NCBI GenBank assembly: GCA_001657325.1
Contig: LWRO01000039.1
Coordinates: 1-37,909, forward strand
DNA from: Geitlerinema sp. BBD 1991-9
GTDB lineage: Bacteria > Cyanobacteriota > Cyanobacteriia > Cyanobacteriales > Geitlerinemataceae
Direction of reading: 5' to 3'
DNA length: 37,909 nucleotides
Shown here in pieces: positions 25,331 to 34,079 of this stretch; within the stretch, counting starts at the first letter, position 1; each line of letters opens with the position of its first letter. The translations under genes and the position numbers were made by a program. The notes beneath the pieces are model-generated. The model saw only the letters and a program-made list of their open reading frames with translations, ran no database searches and was not told the origin of the DNA.

Positions 25331-25840
25331 TTAAATGTCTTTTTCACCTAAAACGCGGATCATATGCTCGAACGGTTCGTCAACAAACGAATCGGCCTCG
25401 ATTCCCGCTTCAGCAACCTTAGCTTTCACGATCTCTTGGAGAATACCGATGCCGATTACCGTCGGCCCGATCGCAACGTTGAGGGAGTTATAGGTTTCTC
25501 TCAAACCGGCCAACACTCGTTCGTCGAGTACGTCCGTATCCGCTGCCACCCAAGCATAGGTCGCGTAGCGTAGATAGTAGTCCATGTCACGCAAACAGGC
25601 CGCATAGCGGCGCGTCGTGTAACCACTACCACCGGGACGAATCAGTTCCGGTCGATCGCTAAACAACTTCGAGCCAGCTTCTTTGACGATGGTAGCAGCT
25701 TGACCGTTGACCAAAGCGGCCGCTTGCACGCGCGCCGTTCCGGTTTCAAAGTAGGACTTTAGACGATCGATCGCGTTTCGATCGAAGTAACGTCCGCTCG
25801 CATCGTAGTTTTTAATCAGAGTTGTAATTGCGTCCTGCAT
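25331..25840 (-). CDS. apcF: Allophycocyanin beta-18 type subunit of the phycobilisome core
   Basis: This 169-residue phycobiliprotein replaces one ApcB in the core trimer that contains the ApcE terminal emitter. It reads as ApcF rather than ApcB from IKNYDASGRYFDRNAIDRLKSYF at the N-terminus, PELIRPGG in the middle and the extended C-terminus FVDEPFEHMIRVLGEKDI. Chromophore attachment is at C82 in RRYAACLRDMDYYLRYA. Residue 72 is Ser (RPGGSGYTTRR), where beta-type subunits normally have an Asn that becomes N-methylasparagine; the codon is AGT, one base from AAT. It is a lone gene, as usual for apcF, with a good AAGAGGAA ribosome binding site. Regulation is not visible. Confidence 0.95.
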   Translation of the reverse strand: MQDAITTLIKNYDASGRYFDRNAIDRLKSYFETGTARVQAAALVNGQAATIVKEAGSKLFSDRPELIRPGGSGYTTRRYAACLRDMDYYLRYATYAWVAADTDVLDERVLAGLRETYNSLNVAIGPTVIGIGILQEIVKAKVAEAGIEADSFVDEPFEHMIRVLGEKDI

Positions 25841-25844
25841 GAAA

Positions 25845-25852
25845 TTCCTCTT
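25845..25852 (-). promoter_or_regulatory. Ribosome binding site of apcF
   Basis: AAGAGGAA on the minus strand ends 4 bases before the ATG at 25840, a strong site for this genome and consistent with high expression of a phycobilisome subunit. Confidence 0.6.
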
Positions 25853-26031
25853 GTTCTAAATCTGGATACGGCTCAATCTATTATTTTCCAATGGTGCGCG
25901 TCACGATTGGAAATTAACAATAGTTTATACCCAGGATCGTCGATCTCTGTTATCCCGACCCCGCTTAGTCTGCCGCTTGCCTTCACACACAACGGAACGT
26001 TCTAATCTTTATCATTTTTTACGCTGAATTG

Positions 26032-26073
26032 GTATAAAAAGTTACAAATTCTTACAACGCCTATCTCTACGAT
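26032..26073 (+). promoter_or_regulatory. NtcA-activated promoter of glnA
   Basis: A perfect NtcA box GTA-N8-TAC (GTATAAAAAGTTAC, 26032-26045) is followed after exactly 22 bases by TACGAT (26068-26073), which fits TAN3T. This is the canonical spacing of a class II NtcA-dependent promoter. It predicts a start near 26080 and a leader of about 110 bases before the glnA ATG. NtcA responds to 2-oxoglutarate and activates glnA under nitrogen limitation. Confidence 0.85.
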
Positions 26074-26189
26074 GAGTCAGGTATTCGTTCAGATAGAGCC
26101 GTCGCGTGCGTGGGTAGCGACACGTAGCGTCCGAGAAAGCAATACTGGCAACCCATCACCACACGGATTAGTTAGGGAGAAGTTAAGAC

Positions 26190-27611
26190 ATGCCTCAGAC
26201 TCCGCAAGATGTCTTGAAAATGATTCAAGCCGAGAACATCGAGTTAATCGATTTAAAGTTCGTCGATCTGTTTGGCATTTGGCAGCACTGCACCTTCCAT
26301 CGCAGTTTGATTGAAGAAGATTCTTTCACCGATGGGGTTGCCTTTGACGGTTCCAGTATCCGGGGGTGGAAAGCCATTAACGCCTCGGACATGGCAATGG
26401 TTCCCGATCCCACCACGGCATGGATGGACCCCTTCATGGAAGTGCCGACTCTGAGCATGATTTGCTCGATTAAAGAGCCGAGAACTGGAGAATGGTACGA
26501 TCGCGACCCGCGCTCTCTCGCAGACAAAGCCCTTGAATACCTCAAATCAACGGGTATTGGCGACACCGTTTACTGTGGTCCGGAACCAGAATTCTTCGTA
26601 TTCGACGACGTTCGCTACGACCAAAACGAACACGAAGGATACTATCACGTCGATTCGACGGAAGGGCTGTGGAACTCCGGCCGTGTCGAAGAGGGCGGAA
26701 ACCTAGGCTTCAAAACCAGCTACAAACGTGGATACTTCCCCGTCGCACCATCGGATACCCTGCAAAACCTGCGCAGTGAAATGCTCTTAACGATGGGCGA
26801 ATGCGGCGTTCCCATCGAAAAACACCACCACGAAGTCGGAACGGCTGGCCAGTGCGAACTGGGGATGCGTTTTGCCGAACTCATTCAATCGGCTGACAAT
26901 ACCCTGACCTACAAGTACATCATCAAAAACGTCGCCCGCAAGTACGGTAAAACGGCAACCTTTATGCCCAAACCCGTTTTCAACGACAATGGAAGCGGGA
27001 TGCATACCCATATGTCCATCTGGAAAGACGGACAGCCACTGTTCTTTGGCAACAACTACGCCGATCTCAGCGAGCTGGCACTGTATTTCATCGGCGGCTT
27101 GCTGAAACACGCCCCAGCTGTATTGGCGTTCACGAACCCCTCGCTGAACTCTTACAAGCGTCTGGTTCCTGGATTTGAAGCCCCGGTCAACTTGGCTTAC
27201 TCTCAAGGTAACCGTTCCGCTTCAATTCGGATTCCCATTACGGGCAGCAACCCCAAAGCGAAACGCATTGAGTTCCGCTGTCCCGATGCAACTTCTAACC
27301 CTTACCTCGGTTTCTCAGCAATGCTGATGGCGGGGATCGATGGAATTAAGAACAAGATTCACCCCGGCGAACCCCTCGATGTGGATATCTACGAACTCAG
27401 CCCCGAAGAACTGAGTAAGATTCCGTCTACGCCCGGTTCTCTCGAAGGTGCTTTGAGCGCGCTGGCCAACGATCACCAGTTCTTACTCGAAGGTGGCGTG
27501 TTCACCGCAGACTTCATCGATAACTACATCACGTACAAGCTCGATAACGAAGTCAACCCGATTCGCTTGCGTCCGCACCCGTTCGAGTTCATGCTCTATT
27601 TCGATGCTTAA
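26190..27611 (+). CDS. glnA: Glutamine synthetase type I
   Basis: This 473-residue subunit of the dodecameric GSI incorporates ammonium into glutamate using ATP. Hallmarks: [11 protein letters not shown] near the N-terminus, [10 protein letters not shown], the metal-site helix [36 protein letters not shown] (ATP and glutamate site), and NRSASIRIP with the catalytic arginines. The tyrosine of the adenylylation region is present in DIYELSPEE, but cyanobacterial GSI is controlled by IF7/IF17 proteins instead; neither gene is in this window. The ATG at 26190 has GGGAGAAG upstream. The promoter carries an NtcA site, and an intrinsic terminator follows, so it is monocistronic. Confidence 0.98.
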   Translation: MPQTPQDVLKMIQAENIELIDLKFVDLFGIWQHCTFHRSLIEEDSFTDGVAFDGSSIRGWKAINASDMAMVPDPTTAWMDPFMEVPTLSMICSIKEPRTGEWYDRDPRSLADKALEYLKSTGIGDTVYCGPEPEFFVFDDVRYDQNEHEGYYHVDSTEGLWNSGRVEEGGNLGFKTSYKRGYFPVAPSDTLQNLRSEMLLTMGECGVPIEKHHHEVGTAGQCELGMRFAELIQSADNTLTYKYIIKNVARKYGKTATFMPKPVFNDNGSGMHTHMSIWKDGQPLFFGNNYADLSELALYFIGGLLKHAPAVLAFTNPSLNSYKRLVPGFEAPVNLAYSQGNRSASIRIPITGSNPKAKRIEFRCPDATSNPYLGFSAMLMAGIDGIKNKIHPGEPLDVDIYELSPEELSKIPSTPGSLEGALSALANDHQFLLEGGVFTADFIDNYITYKLDNEVNPIRLRPHPFEFMLYFDA

Positions 27612-27624
27612 TTGAGATGATGGA

Positions 27625-27667
27625 GTGGGGTGGTGATGAGGTACAACTCATCACTCTCCCCATTTTC
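27625..27667 (+). terminator. Intrinsic terminator of glnA
   Basis: GTGATGAG (27633-27640) pairs with CTCATCAC (27647-27654) around a six-base loop. An outer GGGG (27627-27630) pairs with CCCC after a short internal loop, followed by ATTTTCTT. It lies between convergent glnA and the AlaC-like gene and may serve both. Confidence 0.7.
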
Positions 27668-27691
27668 TTATCCCCTCATCTCCTCATCTCC

Positions 27692-28876
27692 TTACTCAAA
27701 TCGAATTCCAGCGTTTTCGAGTCGATCGAGTGCCGTTTGCAGTCGATCGATTTCGGCGATCAGACTAATCCGAACGAAGCCTTCGCCGCCTTCACCGAAC
27801 GCATTCCCCGGTGTCACGACGACCCCCGTATTCTGCAATACCGTCAACGCAAAATCTGTCGAACCCATTCCCGGCGGACAAGGAACCCAGAGATACATGG
27901 TCGCCAAGGGTTTAGGGATTTTCCAACCCAACTTTTCCAACCCAGCAATCAGAAAATCGCGACGGTTGCTATAACGCTTTTGCACGTTTTCCAAATAGGT
28001 TTCGGGCAGTTGCAAGGCTGTTTCCGCCGCCGACTGCAACGCGGCGAAGATCCCGTAATCCAAATTGGTTTTCAGCGTCCGTAAGCCTTGGATGACGTGT
28101 CGGTTGCCGACGACAAACCCGACGCGCCATCCTGCCATGTTGTAAGTTTTCGAGAGGGTATGAAACTCAACACCGATGTCTTTCGCGCCCTCAATTTCCA
28201 ACAAACTCGTCGGCTGATACCCATCAAACGCTAACTCGGCGTAACACAAATCGTGAACGAGTAAAATTTCGTGACGCCGTGCAAACGCGACCACCTCTTC
28301 AAAGAACTCGCGCGGAGCCGTTGCGCCTGTGGGGTTGTTGGGATAATTGAAGTACATCACCTTGGCTTCCCGAGCCACCTCGTCGGGAATTGCCCCCAAA
28401 TCGATCGTCCAATTGTTTGCCGCGCTCAGCATGAGGCTGTGAACCCGCGCGCCAGCAATTAACGGCCCTCGGAAGTGGGCTGGATACGCGGGGTTGGGAA
28501 CGAGAACCAAGTCGCCGGGGTTGAGATAGGCGAGGGCCAAGTGCGTCAGTCCTTCTTTTGACCCTAACAGCGGTAACGCCTCGCCCTCCGAGTCGAGCTG
28601 AACGCCGTAACGCCGCTCGTACCAAACGGCGATGGCACGTCGAAAATTGCCCGTTCCCTCAAAGGGTGGATAGCCGTGGTTTGCCGGATCTTGCAAGGCT
28701 CGGGCAGCTGCGTCGATGACGGGCTGAGGGGTTGCGCCATCGGGGTTTCCCATCCCCAAGTCAATTAAATCGAGACCCTGTTCGCGCGCTCGAGCTTTCA
28801 ATTCGTCCAAACGCGCGAACACATAGGGAGGTAACGCTTGCACCCGATCGGCAGGGCTTATCCAATCCAGAGCCAT
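27692..28876 (-). CDS. alaC: AlaC-like aminotransferase (class I/II)
   Basis: This 394-residue fold-type I PLP enzyme is closest by eye to E. coli AlaC, a glutamate-pyruvate aminotransferase; LL-diaminopimelate aminotransferases are related. The opening RVQALPPYVFARLDELK and DLGMGNPDGATP are typical, as are GSKEGL (105-110), YPNNPTG (178-184), HDLCYAEL, Schiff-base K243 in TLSKTYNMAGWRVGF, and the late FVRISL with the carboxylate-binding Arg. The frame is open to 28951, but the ATG at 28876 fits the family start. It lies 37 bases after the GldA-like gene on the same strand, so they are probably one operon. The amino acid pair used is not certain. Confidence 0.88.
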   Translation of the reverse strand: MALDWISPADRVQALPPYVFARLDELKARAREQGLDLIDLGMGNPDGATPQPVIDAAARALQDPANHGYPPFEGTGNFRRAIAVWYERRYGVQLDSEGEALPLLGSKEGLTHLALAYLNPGDLVLVPNPAYPAHFRGPLIAGARVHSLMLSAANNWTIDLGAIPDEVAREAKVMYFNYPNNPTGATAPREFFEEVVAFARRHEILLVHDLCYAELAFDGYQPTSLLEIEGAKDIGVEFHTLSKTYNMAGWRVGFVVGNRHVIQGLRTLKTNLDYGIFAALQSAAETALQLPETYLENVQKRYSNRRDFLIAGLEKLGWKIPKPLATMYLWVPCPPGMGSTDFALTVLQNTGVVVTPGNAFGEGGEGFVRISLIAEIDRLQTALDRLENAGIRFE

Positions 28877-28913
28877 TGAGGAAAGACTGACGAAGAACAG
28901 ACTTTTTAATGTA

Positions 28914-30071
28914 TCAGGTTTTGCTGGGCGATCGATCGACCGACACGCCACAAGACAGACAGGTGGCTGTGGTTGAAACCATTGCCGCAGCGACTTGAGC
29001 GGGTTCTACAGGAAACGGCAGGTGATGAATGTCGGAATCGGCCTCGCAAGCGAGTTGAGCAGCGTGATGCAATTCCAACACCGAGACTCGTTCCATGCCT
29101 AACTCGGCCAGGGTTTTCGGAAGTCCGATTTCGCCGTAAAATTTCAGGAGTTGCTGACGCGCGGCGGCCGCGAGTTGATTTTGTTGCACCAATTCTTCGA
29201 GGCGCAGTTGAACGAGAATACCAAACGCGACTTTTTCGCCGTGAATCGTTTGGCGGTTCGGCGACAAATGGGTGAGAGCGTTGTGGACGGCGTGAGCTGC
29301 AACGGTACGACATTGCGCCCCACCGAGTCCGCCAATGACGCCGGCCAGTAACACCGTCGCATCGACCACTTCGCGCCAGGTGGAACCTCCGGGTTCGGCA
29401 AGGGCGAGCGCTGATTTTTGCAGCAGGAGATCGCGCAGAACGCGGGCTTGTTGGACGGCCGCGACGATCAGGGTTCGATCGGAATTTCCACTGCTAACGG
29501 ACGCTTCGTACCACTTGGCCAGCGCGTCTCCGATGCCTGCGACGAGCGTGCGTTGGGGGGCTGTGCGAATTAACTCGTAGTCGAGAACGAGTAAATCGGG
29601 GCATTTAGGGAGGGCTACGTCGTAGAGAAACGCGCCTTCTGGGGTGTAGACGTTAGAGAGGGCCGTCCAAGCGGCACAAGTAGCGGCAGAGGTGGGAATC
29701 GTGACGACGGGTAACTGACAGCGATCGGCGAGCAGTTTGGCTGCATCGAGGGCTTTTCCGCCACCGACCCCGACGATAACATCAGCCTCGTGCGATCGAG
29801 CGTCGGCTGCCATCGCGTCCAATCCCGCTTCGTCACAATCCGAACCGTAGCGCGCGATCGCGACGGCAAGTTGTTCCTGTTGTAGCGGCGGTTGGATGTG
29901 AGAACGGACTAAATCTAACGTTCGATCGCCAGTCACCAGTAGCGGATGCTGTCCGAGACGAGCAATCTGTGCGGCGGCTCGGGCCAGGATACCGTCGCCT
30001 CGGAGGGTTTGGGCGGGCGCAACATTTAACGAAAGTACGGTTGTCGATCGAGTCGTAGCAGAATCGGCCAT
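28914..30071 (-). CDS. Iron-containing alcohol dehydrogenase family (glycerol-dehydrogenase-like)
   Basis: This 385-residue NAD(P)-dependent polyol/alcohol dehydrogenase is of the GldA branch. The N-terminal nucleotide-binding half has VIVGVGGGKALDAAK (98-112) and VVTIPTSAATCAAWTALS (122-139). The C-terminal half holds the metal ligands D182 (GIGDALAKWYE), H260 or H263 (AAHAVHNALTH) and H277 (IHGEKVAFG). The set is complete, so activity is likely. The substrate could be glycerol or another small polyol. I take the ATG at 30071; an in-frame upstream ATG at 30089 would add six residues. It is the first gene of a pair with the AlaC-like aminotransferase, an unusual partner that may hint at a joint pathway. 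Confidence 0.87.
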   Translation of the reverse strand: MADSATTRSTTVLSLNVAPAQTLRGDGILARAAAQIARLGQHPLLVTGDRTLDLVRSHIQPPLQQEQLAVAIARYGSDCDEAGLDAMAADARSHEADVIVGVGGGKALDAAKLLADRCQLPVVTIPTSAATCAAWTALSNVYTPEGAFLYDVALPKCPDLLVLDYELIRTAPQRTLVAGIGDALAKWYEASVSSGNSDRTLIVAAVQQARVLRDLLLQKSALALAEPGGSTWREVVDATVLLAGVIGGLGGAQCRTVAAHAVHNALTHLSPNRQTIHGEKVAFGILVQLRLEELVQQNQLAAAARQQLLKFYGEIGLPKTLAELGMERVSVLELHHAAQLACEADSDIHHLPFPVEPAQVAAAMVSTTATCLSCGVSVDRSPSKT

Positions 30072-30233
30072 AGCAGAATAGCGCTTCAATTTTCGATGTA
30101 TGTTAGATGTATCTTAAATTTTAGGCATCGTTGTGGGAATCGCGTGTCAAAACATCGCGTGAATTAGCGCAACGGATGGCAACGGCGAGCATCGTCAAAT
30201 TCTGTAGGGGCAAAGTCTCCCCGCCCGTCACTT

Positions 30234-30710
30234 ATGAATTTAGACCGACAAATCCAAACCCTCATTGAGAACGCACCTCGAGACGGCTCGACGCCCCAAG
30301 CGATCGAAGCGATCTCGCCCGTTCTCAAAGCCTTTGCCGAACGACTGCGTCACGCCGAATACTACATTTTACAAACTCCTGAGGGAAACTGGCTAACGAC
30401 GACCCTCAGCAATCGCGCCAATCCCGATCTCGAAAAAACAGTGGTTTACGGCTTTCCCCATCTCGACGATGCCCAAGCCAGCCATCCTCAAACCAGCGAG
30501 CGACAGCTAATCGCGTTAGCACTGCCGGTGACGCATTTGTTGTTTCAGCTATTAGCGCTCGATCGAGTAGACAGCTTGATTTTTTTTGAAGTTCCGGGTC
30601 GCCCCGAAACGGGAGCGGAAGTCAAGCGTTCTGACATACAACAAGCCGTCAGTCTTCAATTGCAAAACTATCTCCAACAGCAACGGAAAATCCCGCCCAA
30701 TTGGGCGTAA
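30234..30710 (+). CDS. Conserved-looking hypothetical protein
   Basis: This is a 158-residue soluble protein, mainly helical at the start (VLKAFAERLRHAEYYILQ), with a strand-rich centre (NWLTTTLSNRANPDLEKTVVYGF) and a hydrophobic strand SLIFFEVPG, ending in a glutamine-rich helix (VSLQLQNYLQQQRK). Balanced composition and codon use show it is a real gene. I believe similar proteins occur in other cyanobacteria but cannot name a family. The ATG at 30234 lacks an obvious ribosome binding site. It diverges from the GldA-like operon (162-base gap) and is convergent with the large transporter fusion. Confidence 0.7.
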   Translation: MNLDRQIQTLIENAPRDGSTPQAIEAISPVLKAFAERLRHAEYYILQTPEGNWLTTTLSNRANPDLEKTVVYGFPHLDDAQASHPQTSERQLIALALPVTHLLFQLLALDRVDSLIFFEVPGRPETGAEVKRSDIQQAVSLQLQNYLQQQRKIPPNWA

Positions 30711-30786
30711 TCGCACGCTTGAGTGGTTTGCCGTTCGCGATTCGTGTACCCATCTCTTGACAATTGACACTCGACAATTCGGCGTC

Positions 30787-33700
30787 CTAAATTTCACTCT
30801 CTAAACTCACAAACGCAAAACAACTCGGCAGTTTGGGTAAAACGTCGATCAGGACGTTGAAGCTGTCTTTCGTCAAGCACAGAAGAATCACGTCTGAGGT
30901 TGTAGTTACCGTGGCACGGTACGGGATTTCGCCGAACAGTCCGCTATCGCCGAAATAGTCGCCGGGAACGAGTCGATCTCGAGACAGAACCCGCGAGTCG
31001 TCAGCCACAGAAACCCTTAACTCCCCGCGATAGACCAAATACAAGGTATTGCCGATCTCACCTTCCTGACAAACGGTGTCGCCTTCTCGATAGTATTGGT
31101 GTTGAAACCCCCGATCGAGCGACCAGAGTTCGTCGAGGGACAGCTCCCGAAACAGCGAGATTGCCTTTAAGAAAAAGACCCGATCGACCGACAATTGAGG
31201 CGGTGCATCAGAAGGGACTTCCCCAGACGAGTCTGAAAACGCCTCTTTCATCACGCGCTTGACGACGCTATCGCGATCTCGGGCAATTTCCCCTGGCATG
31301 GGATATCGATGCGCCACCCACACCAGCAACGCCCCCACGCGCACCCATCGATCGTCAGCCAACAGCATTTCTCGCAAGATCGATTGTGTCGTCTCCGGTT
31401 CCAACGTCGTCACTCGAGAGCGACCTTCGGGATATTCCACAAGGGGCAAAATCGGCATGATGTAGCGGCGGTGTGGAATTGAAGCCAGCGTTTCCACCGC
31501 GTTCGCCCGCTTGCGCTCGTCCCGTGCGTGCAACATTTGCCGCACCTCGATTAACGCGCGACGGCTCCCCAAACAAGACAGCACGTGAAACACACGATTG
31601 ACGATGCGCTGACTGCGATCTTGAAATACCAGCAACAACGGCTTCCACTGGGGAAGTTGCGTCGGAACGCGCTGCCACCACATCTGTAGTCGATCGGCTT
31701 GTCGGTAGTCGGCCTGTAAATAATCTTCCAACAGGTGTAACGCCTGACTGGTTTGAATTCCCGCCACCGCAGCCACTGCCGCTTCCGACACGTCTGCCCG
31801 GGGCCCGAACATATAAGTCTTCGCCAACACCTCCAAGTTATATTCTTCGTAATTCGTCAGCGCCATCGCCGATTTCAAGCGCACGTTCACGTCAAAATCT
31901 TCTAAGCCGCGTGCTAAGTACTCCCAAAATTCTGGCAGGCGCACCGCCCCTAATAACTCGATGGCGGCCACGCGCACCTGCGGACTGGGGTGTTCCAAAA
32001 ATCGCGTTGCCATTTCGCCGAGCGTCGCGTCTCCTTCCGGGGTCAACTCGGCCATTCCCTTCAACACCTCAATTTGCACCTCCACCGAAGCGTCTTGCAA
32101 CAACTCCCGCAGTTGTGGAATCATGTCGGGGTTTCCCGTATGGCGAATCCCGCGAATGACGACCTTTTTCGTGTCGTCGTCCATTTCGGACTGCCAAAAC
32201 GCCGTACAGACGCACCGCAGTTCGTCGTCGAGATCTGTACGTTGCTGGGCCGCGACGCATACGAGTCCTTGAATCGGCATGAGATCGCTGCGATTCAAAC
32301 GGTGCAAATCCTCGATCGAGATCGTTTCGCGTCGCGCGATGAGGGCTTCAAAGGCCATCAGTTGGCGATCGGTATTCTCCGAACCCAAACACTCCTGCAA
32401 GTACGCCGCCACGTTTTCGTCTTTCGTCGTCTTACTAAAAAAACGTAGTAGCGATCGACGCAGCGACATATCGGCTTCCGACACCAAAGCGTCGATTTCC
32501 GTCAGCAAGCGACTGGGTTTTTGCAAATACGTTGCCAGTTCCAGTGCGTCTTTTTTTTCCTTTCGATCGCCGCGTTCGATCATTTGACGCAGTTGAGCGC
32601 TTTGGTCTTCCGGCAACTCGATCAACCCCTCTCGTACCGCTTCGAGGTCGAGTTGGTCGGTTTTCGATCGAAGTCCAGCTAACAACGATCGATAGTAACT
32701 CTGACCGAGTTGGTAACGAACGCCTAAAAACAGCGCGCTGGCAATCGTACCGAAGGCAGCAATCGCGCTAGTATCCCAATAATGCTGAACCACCCACAAC
32801 ATACCGCCAGCTACGCCCAAACCCAAGGCATAACACAAGCCGTCTGTCACCGCGCGAACTTTGCCGACGTATCGATTGGGAATGGGATTGTATGTGAGCG
32901 TGTATGCCGGTTGGTTGATGGCGGTGTCGAGTGTCGCATTGTTGAAATGGGCCAGAACGGCGGTCGGAAACGATCGAAATAGCGTTAACCCCACAAAAGA
33001 TAAAAACGTCGAGGCCGGATAGAGCAGGTTCGTTCGCGCGACCCCCAGTCGGTCGATAAGCGTCCGCGTCAACACAAACAACACCACCAGTTGCAAGGCG
33101 CTGTTCGTGGCGCTAAATCCTCCGAGAAAGCCAGTCAATCCCTGAGGGTCGTTTTGATAGCGATCGGCGTATACGCCAAAATACAAATACTCGGCAAAGG
33201 CATACAGGATCACCCACAAAAACGCGCTACTGGCCAAATACTTGACGATCGGATACTGCTTGACAAGATGGAGTACTGATGGCGGGGGTTCGTCGGTGGG
33301 AGTCGTCGCTTCCTCTGGGGGAATGGGTTTCTCACATCGTTCCAAATTCCACACCTGAGCCAGAACGATCAGGTACAGTACGGGTAGCAATAGCAAGATG
33401 TCCGGCGTTGCCAAAAACTCGGCCGCGAAACTCACCAAGCCCCCACCCAACAACCCCCCAATGGCTTGAGCCATGGTGATAAACGGCGCGCGACGGTTGT
33501 ACTCTCGAGAGGTAAAGTAATCGGAAATCAGCGTGGGCAATAAGATATCCAGTTGTAGCGTCCATTGAAAGTACACGCCCACGTAAAGCGCGTAGTATAC
33601 CGGCTGTACGTCCCAAAACAGCAGCACGCGTAACAGCAGCGCGACCCCCGCCGCCGCCACCGACCAATATCGAAAGAGTAACGGGTGCGAAACGCGGCCG

Positions 33701-33996
33701 GCCACGCGGGCGAACGCGCCGTACACGGGCGTTGAAGCCAAGCCGACGAGTACGTAGGAAATCGGCAGTCCGTCCGAGCCGACCTGACTGACGAACAGCG
33801 AACTGGCCAGGGTGTAACTGACCACGTTGAGCGCCATCACCATCACCGCCAGGGCGAGAATGTGGGATAGGCGAGTGAATTTTCTCGATGGACGAGGAGA
33901 TCGATCGAACAAACGTCGGCAAGGATGGAAGAGATAGCTCTGCAACGCTTGCACCATTTTGCGCCACATCGCTTTCGAGAACGGACTCGTTAACAT
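30787..33996 (-). CDS. Transporter-like membrane domain fused to HEAT repeats and a cyclic-nucleotide-binding domain
   Basis: This 1069-residue protein has three parts. The first (about 40-430) contains about twelve hydrophobic segments in an MFS or Npt1/Npt2 nucleotide-transporter-like arrangement, with a conserved-looking SDYFTSREYNRRAPFITMAQ loop. The second (about 450-900) is a long alpha-helical array of HEAT-type repeats (for example VQIEVLKGMAELTPEGD and VRVAAIELLGAVRLPEFWEYL). The third (about 930-1065) is a cyclic-nucleotide-binding domain with [36 protein letters not shown] and the phosphate-binding Arg of the YRATV motif; the usual FGE glutamate is FGD here. Related fusions occur in cyanobacteria. 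Ligand-gated transport is a guess; the membrane part may have lost transport activity. The ATG at 33996 starts a 40-residue basic tail before helix 1. Confidence 0.85.
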   Translation of the reverse strand: MLTSPFSKAMWRKMVQALQSYLFHPCRRLFDRSPRPSRKFTRLSHILALAVMVMALNVVSYTLASSLFVSQVGSDGLPISYVLVGLASTPVYGAFARVAGRVSHPLLFRYWSVAAAGVALLLRVLLFWDVQPVYYALYVGVYFQWTLQLDILLPTLISDYFTSREYNRRAPFITMAQAIGGLLGGGLVSFAAEFLATPDILLLLPVLYLIVLAQVWNLERCEKPIPPEEATTPTDEPPPSVLHLVKQYPIVKYLASSAFLWVILYAFAEYLYFGVYADRYQNDPQGLTGFLGGFSATNSALQLVVLFVLTRTLIDRLGVARTNLLYPASTFLSFVGLTLFRSFPTAVLAHFNNATLDTAINQPAYTLTYNPIPNRYVGKVRAVTDGLCYALGLGVAGGMLWVVQHYWDTSAIAAFGTIASALFLGVRYQLGQSYYRSLLAGLRSKTDQLDLEAVREGLIELPEDQSAQLRQMIERGDRKEKKDALELATYLQKPSRLLTEIDALVSEADMSLRRSLLRFFSKTTKDENVAAYLQECLGSENTDRQLMAFEALIARRETISIEDLHRLNRSDLMPIQGLVCVAAQQRTDLDDELRCVCTAFWQSEMDDDTKKVVIRGIRHTGNPDMIPQLRELLQDASVEVQIEVLKGMAELTPEGDATLGEMATRFLEHPSPQVRVAAIELLGAVRLPEFWEYLARGLEDFDVNVRLKSAMALTNYEEYNLEVLAKTYMFGPRADVSEAAVAAVAGIQTSQALHLLEDYLQADYRQADRLQMWWQRVPTQLPQWKPLLLVFQDRSQRIVNRVFHVLSCLGSRRALIEVRQMLHARDERKRANAVETLASIPHRRYIMPILPLVEYPEGRSRVTTLEPETTQSILREMLLADDRWVRVGALLVWVAHRYPMPGEIARDRDSVVKRVMKEAFSDSSGEVPSDAPPQLSVDRVFFLKAISLFRELSLDELWSLDRGFQHQYYREGDTVCQEGEIGNTLYLVYRGELRVSVADDSRVLSRDRLVPGDYFGDSGLFGEIPYRATVTTTSDVILLCLTKDSFNVLIDVLPKLPSCFAFVSLESEI

Positions 33997-34079
33997 AAAC
34001 CAGATACACTAGACGGGCGTACCACTCGGATGTCACCCTGGTGTGTGGACAAACCTTCTAGCACGGAACGCGAGCCAAT

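Noticed and set aside
26041-26055. Second NtcA-like match GTTACAAATTCTTAC
   Set aside because: The spacing between the half sites is one base too long; the perfect box is at 26032-26045.
26074-26189. glnA-type glutamine riboswitch in the glnA leader
   Set aside because: A CGTTCA segment is present near the expected place, but the conserved GGAAGTAGG core and closing elements are absent.
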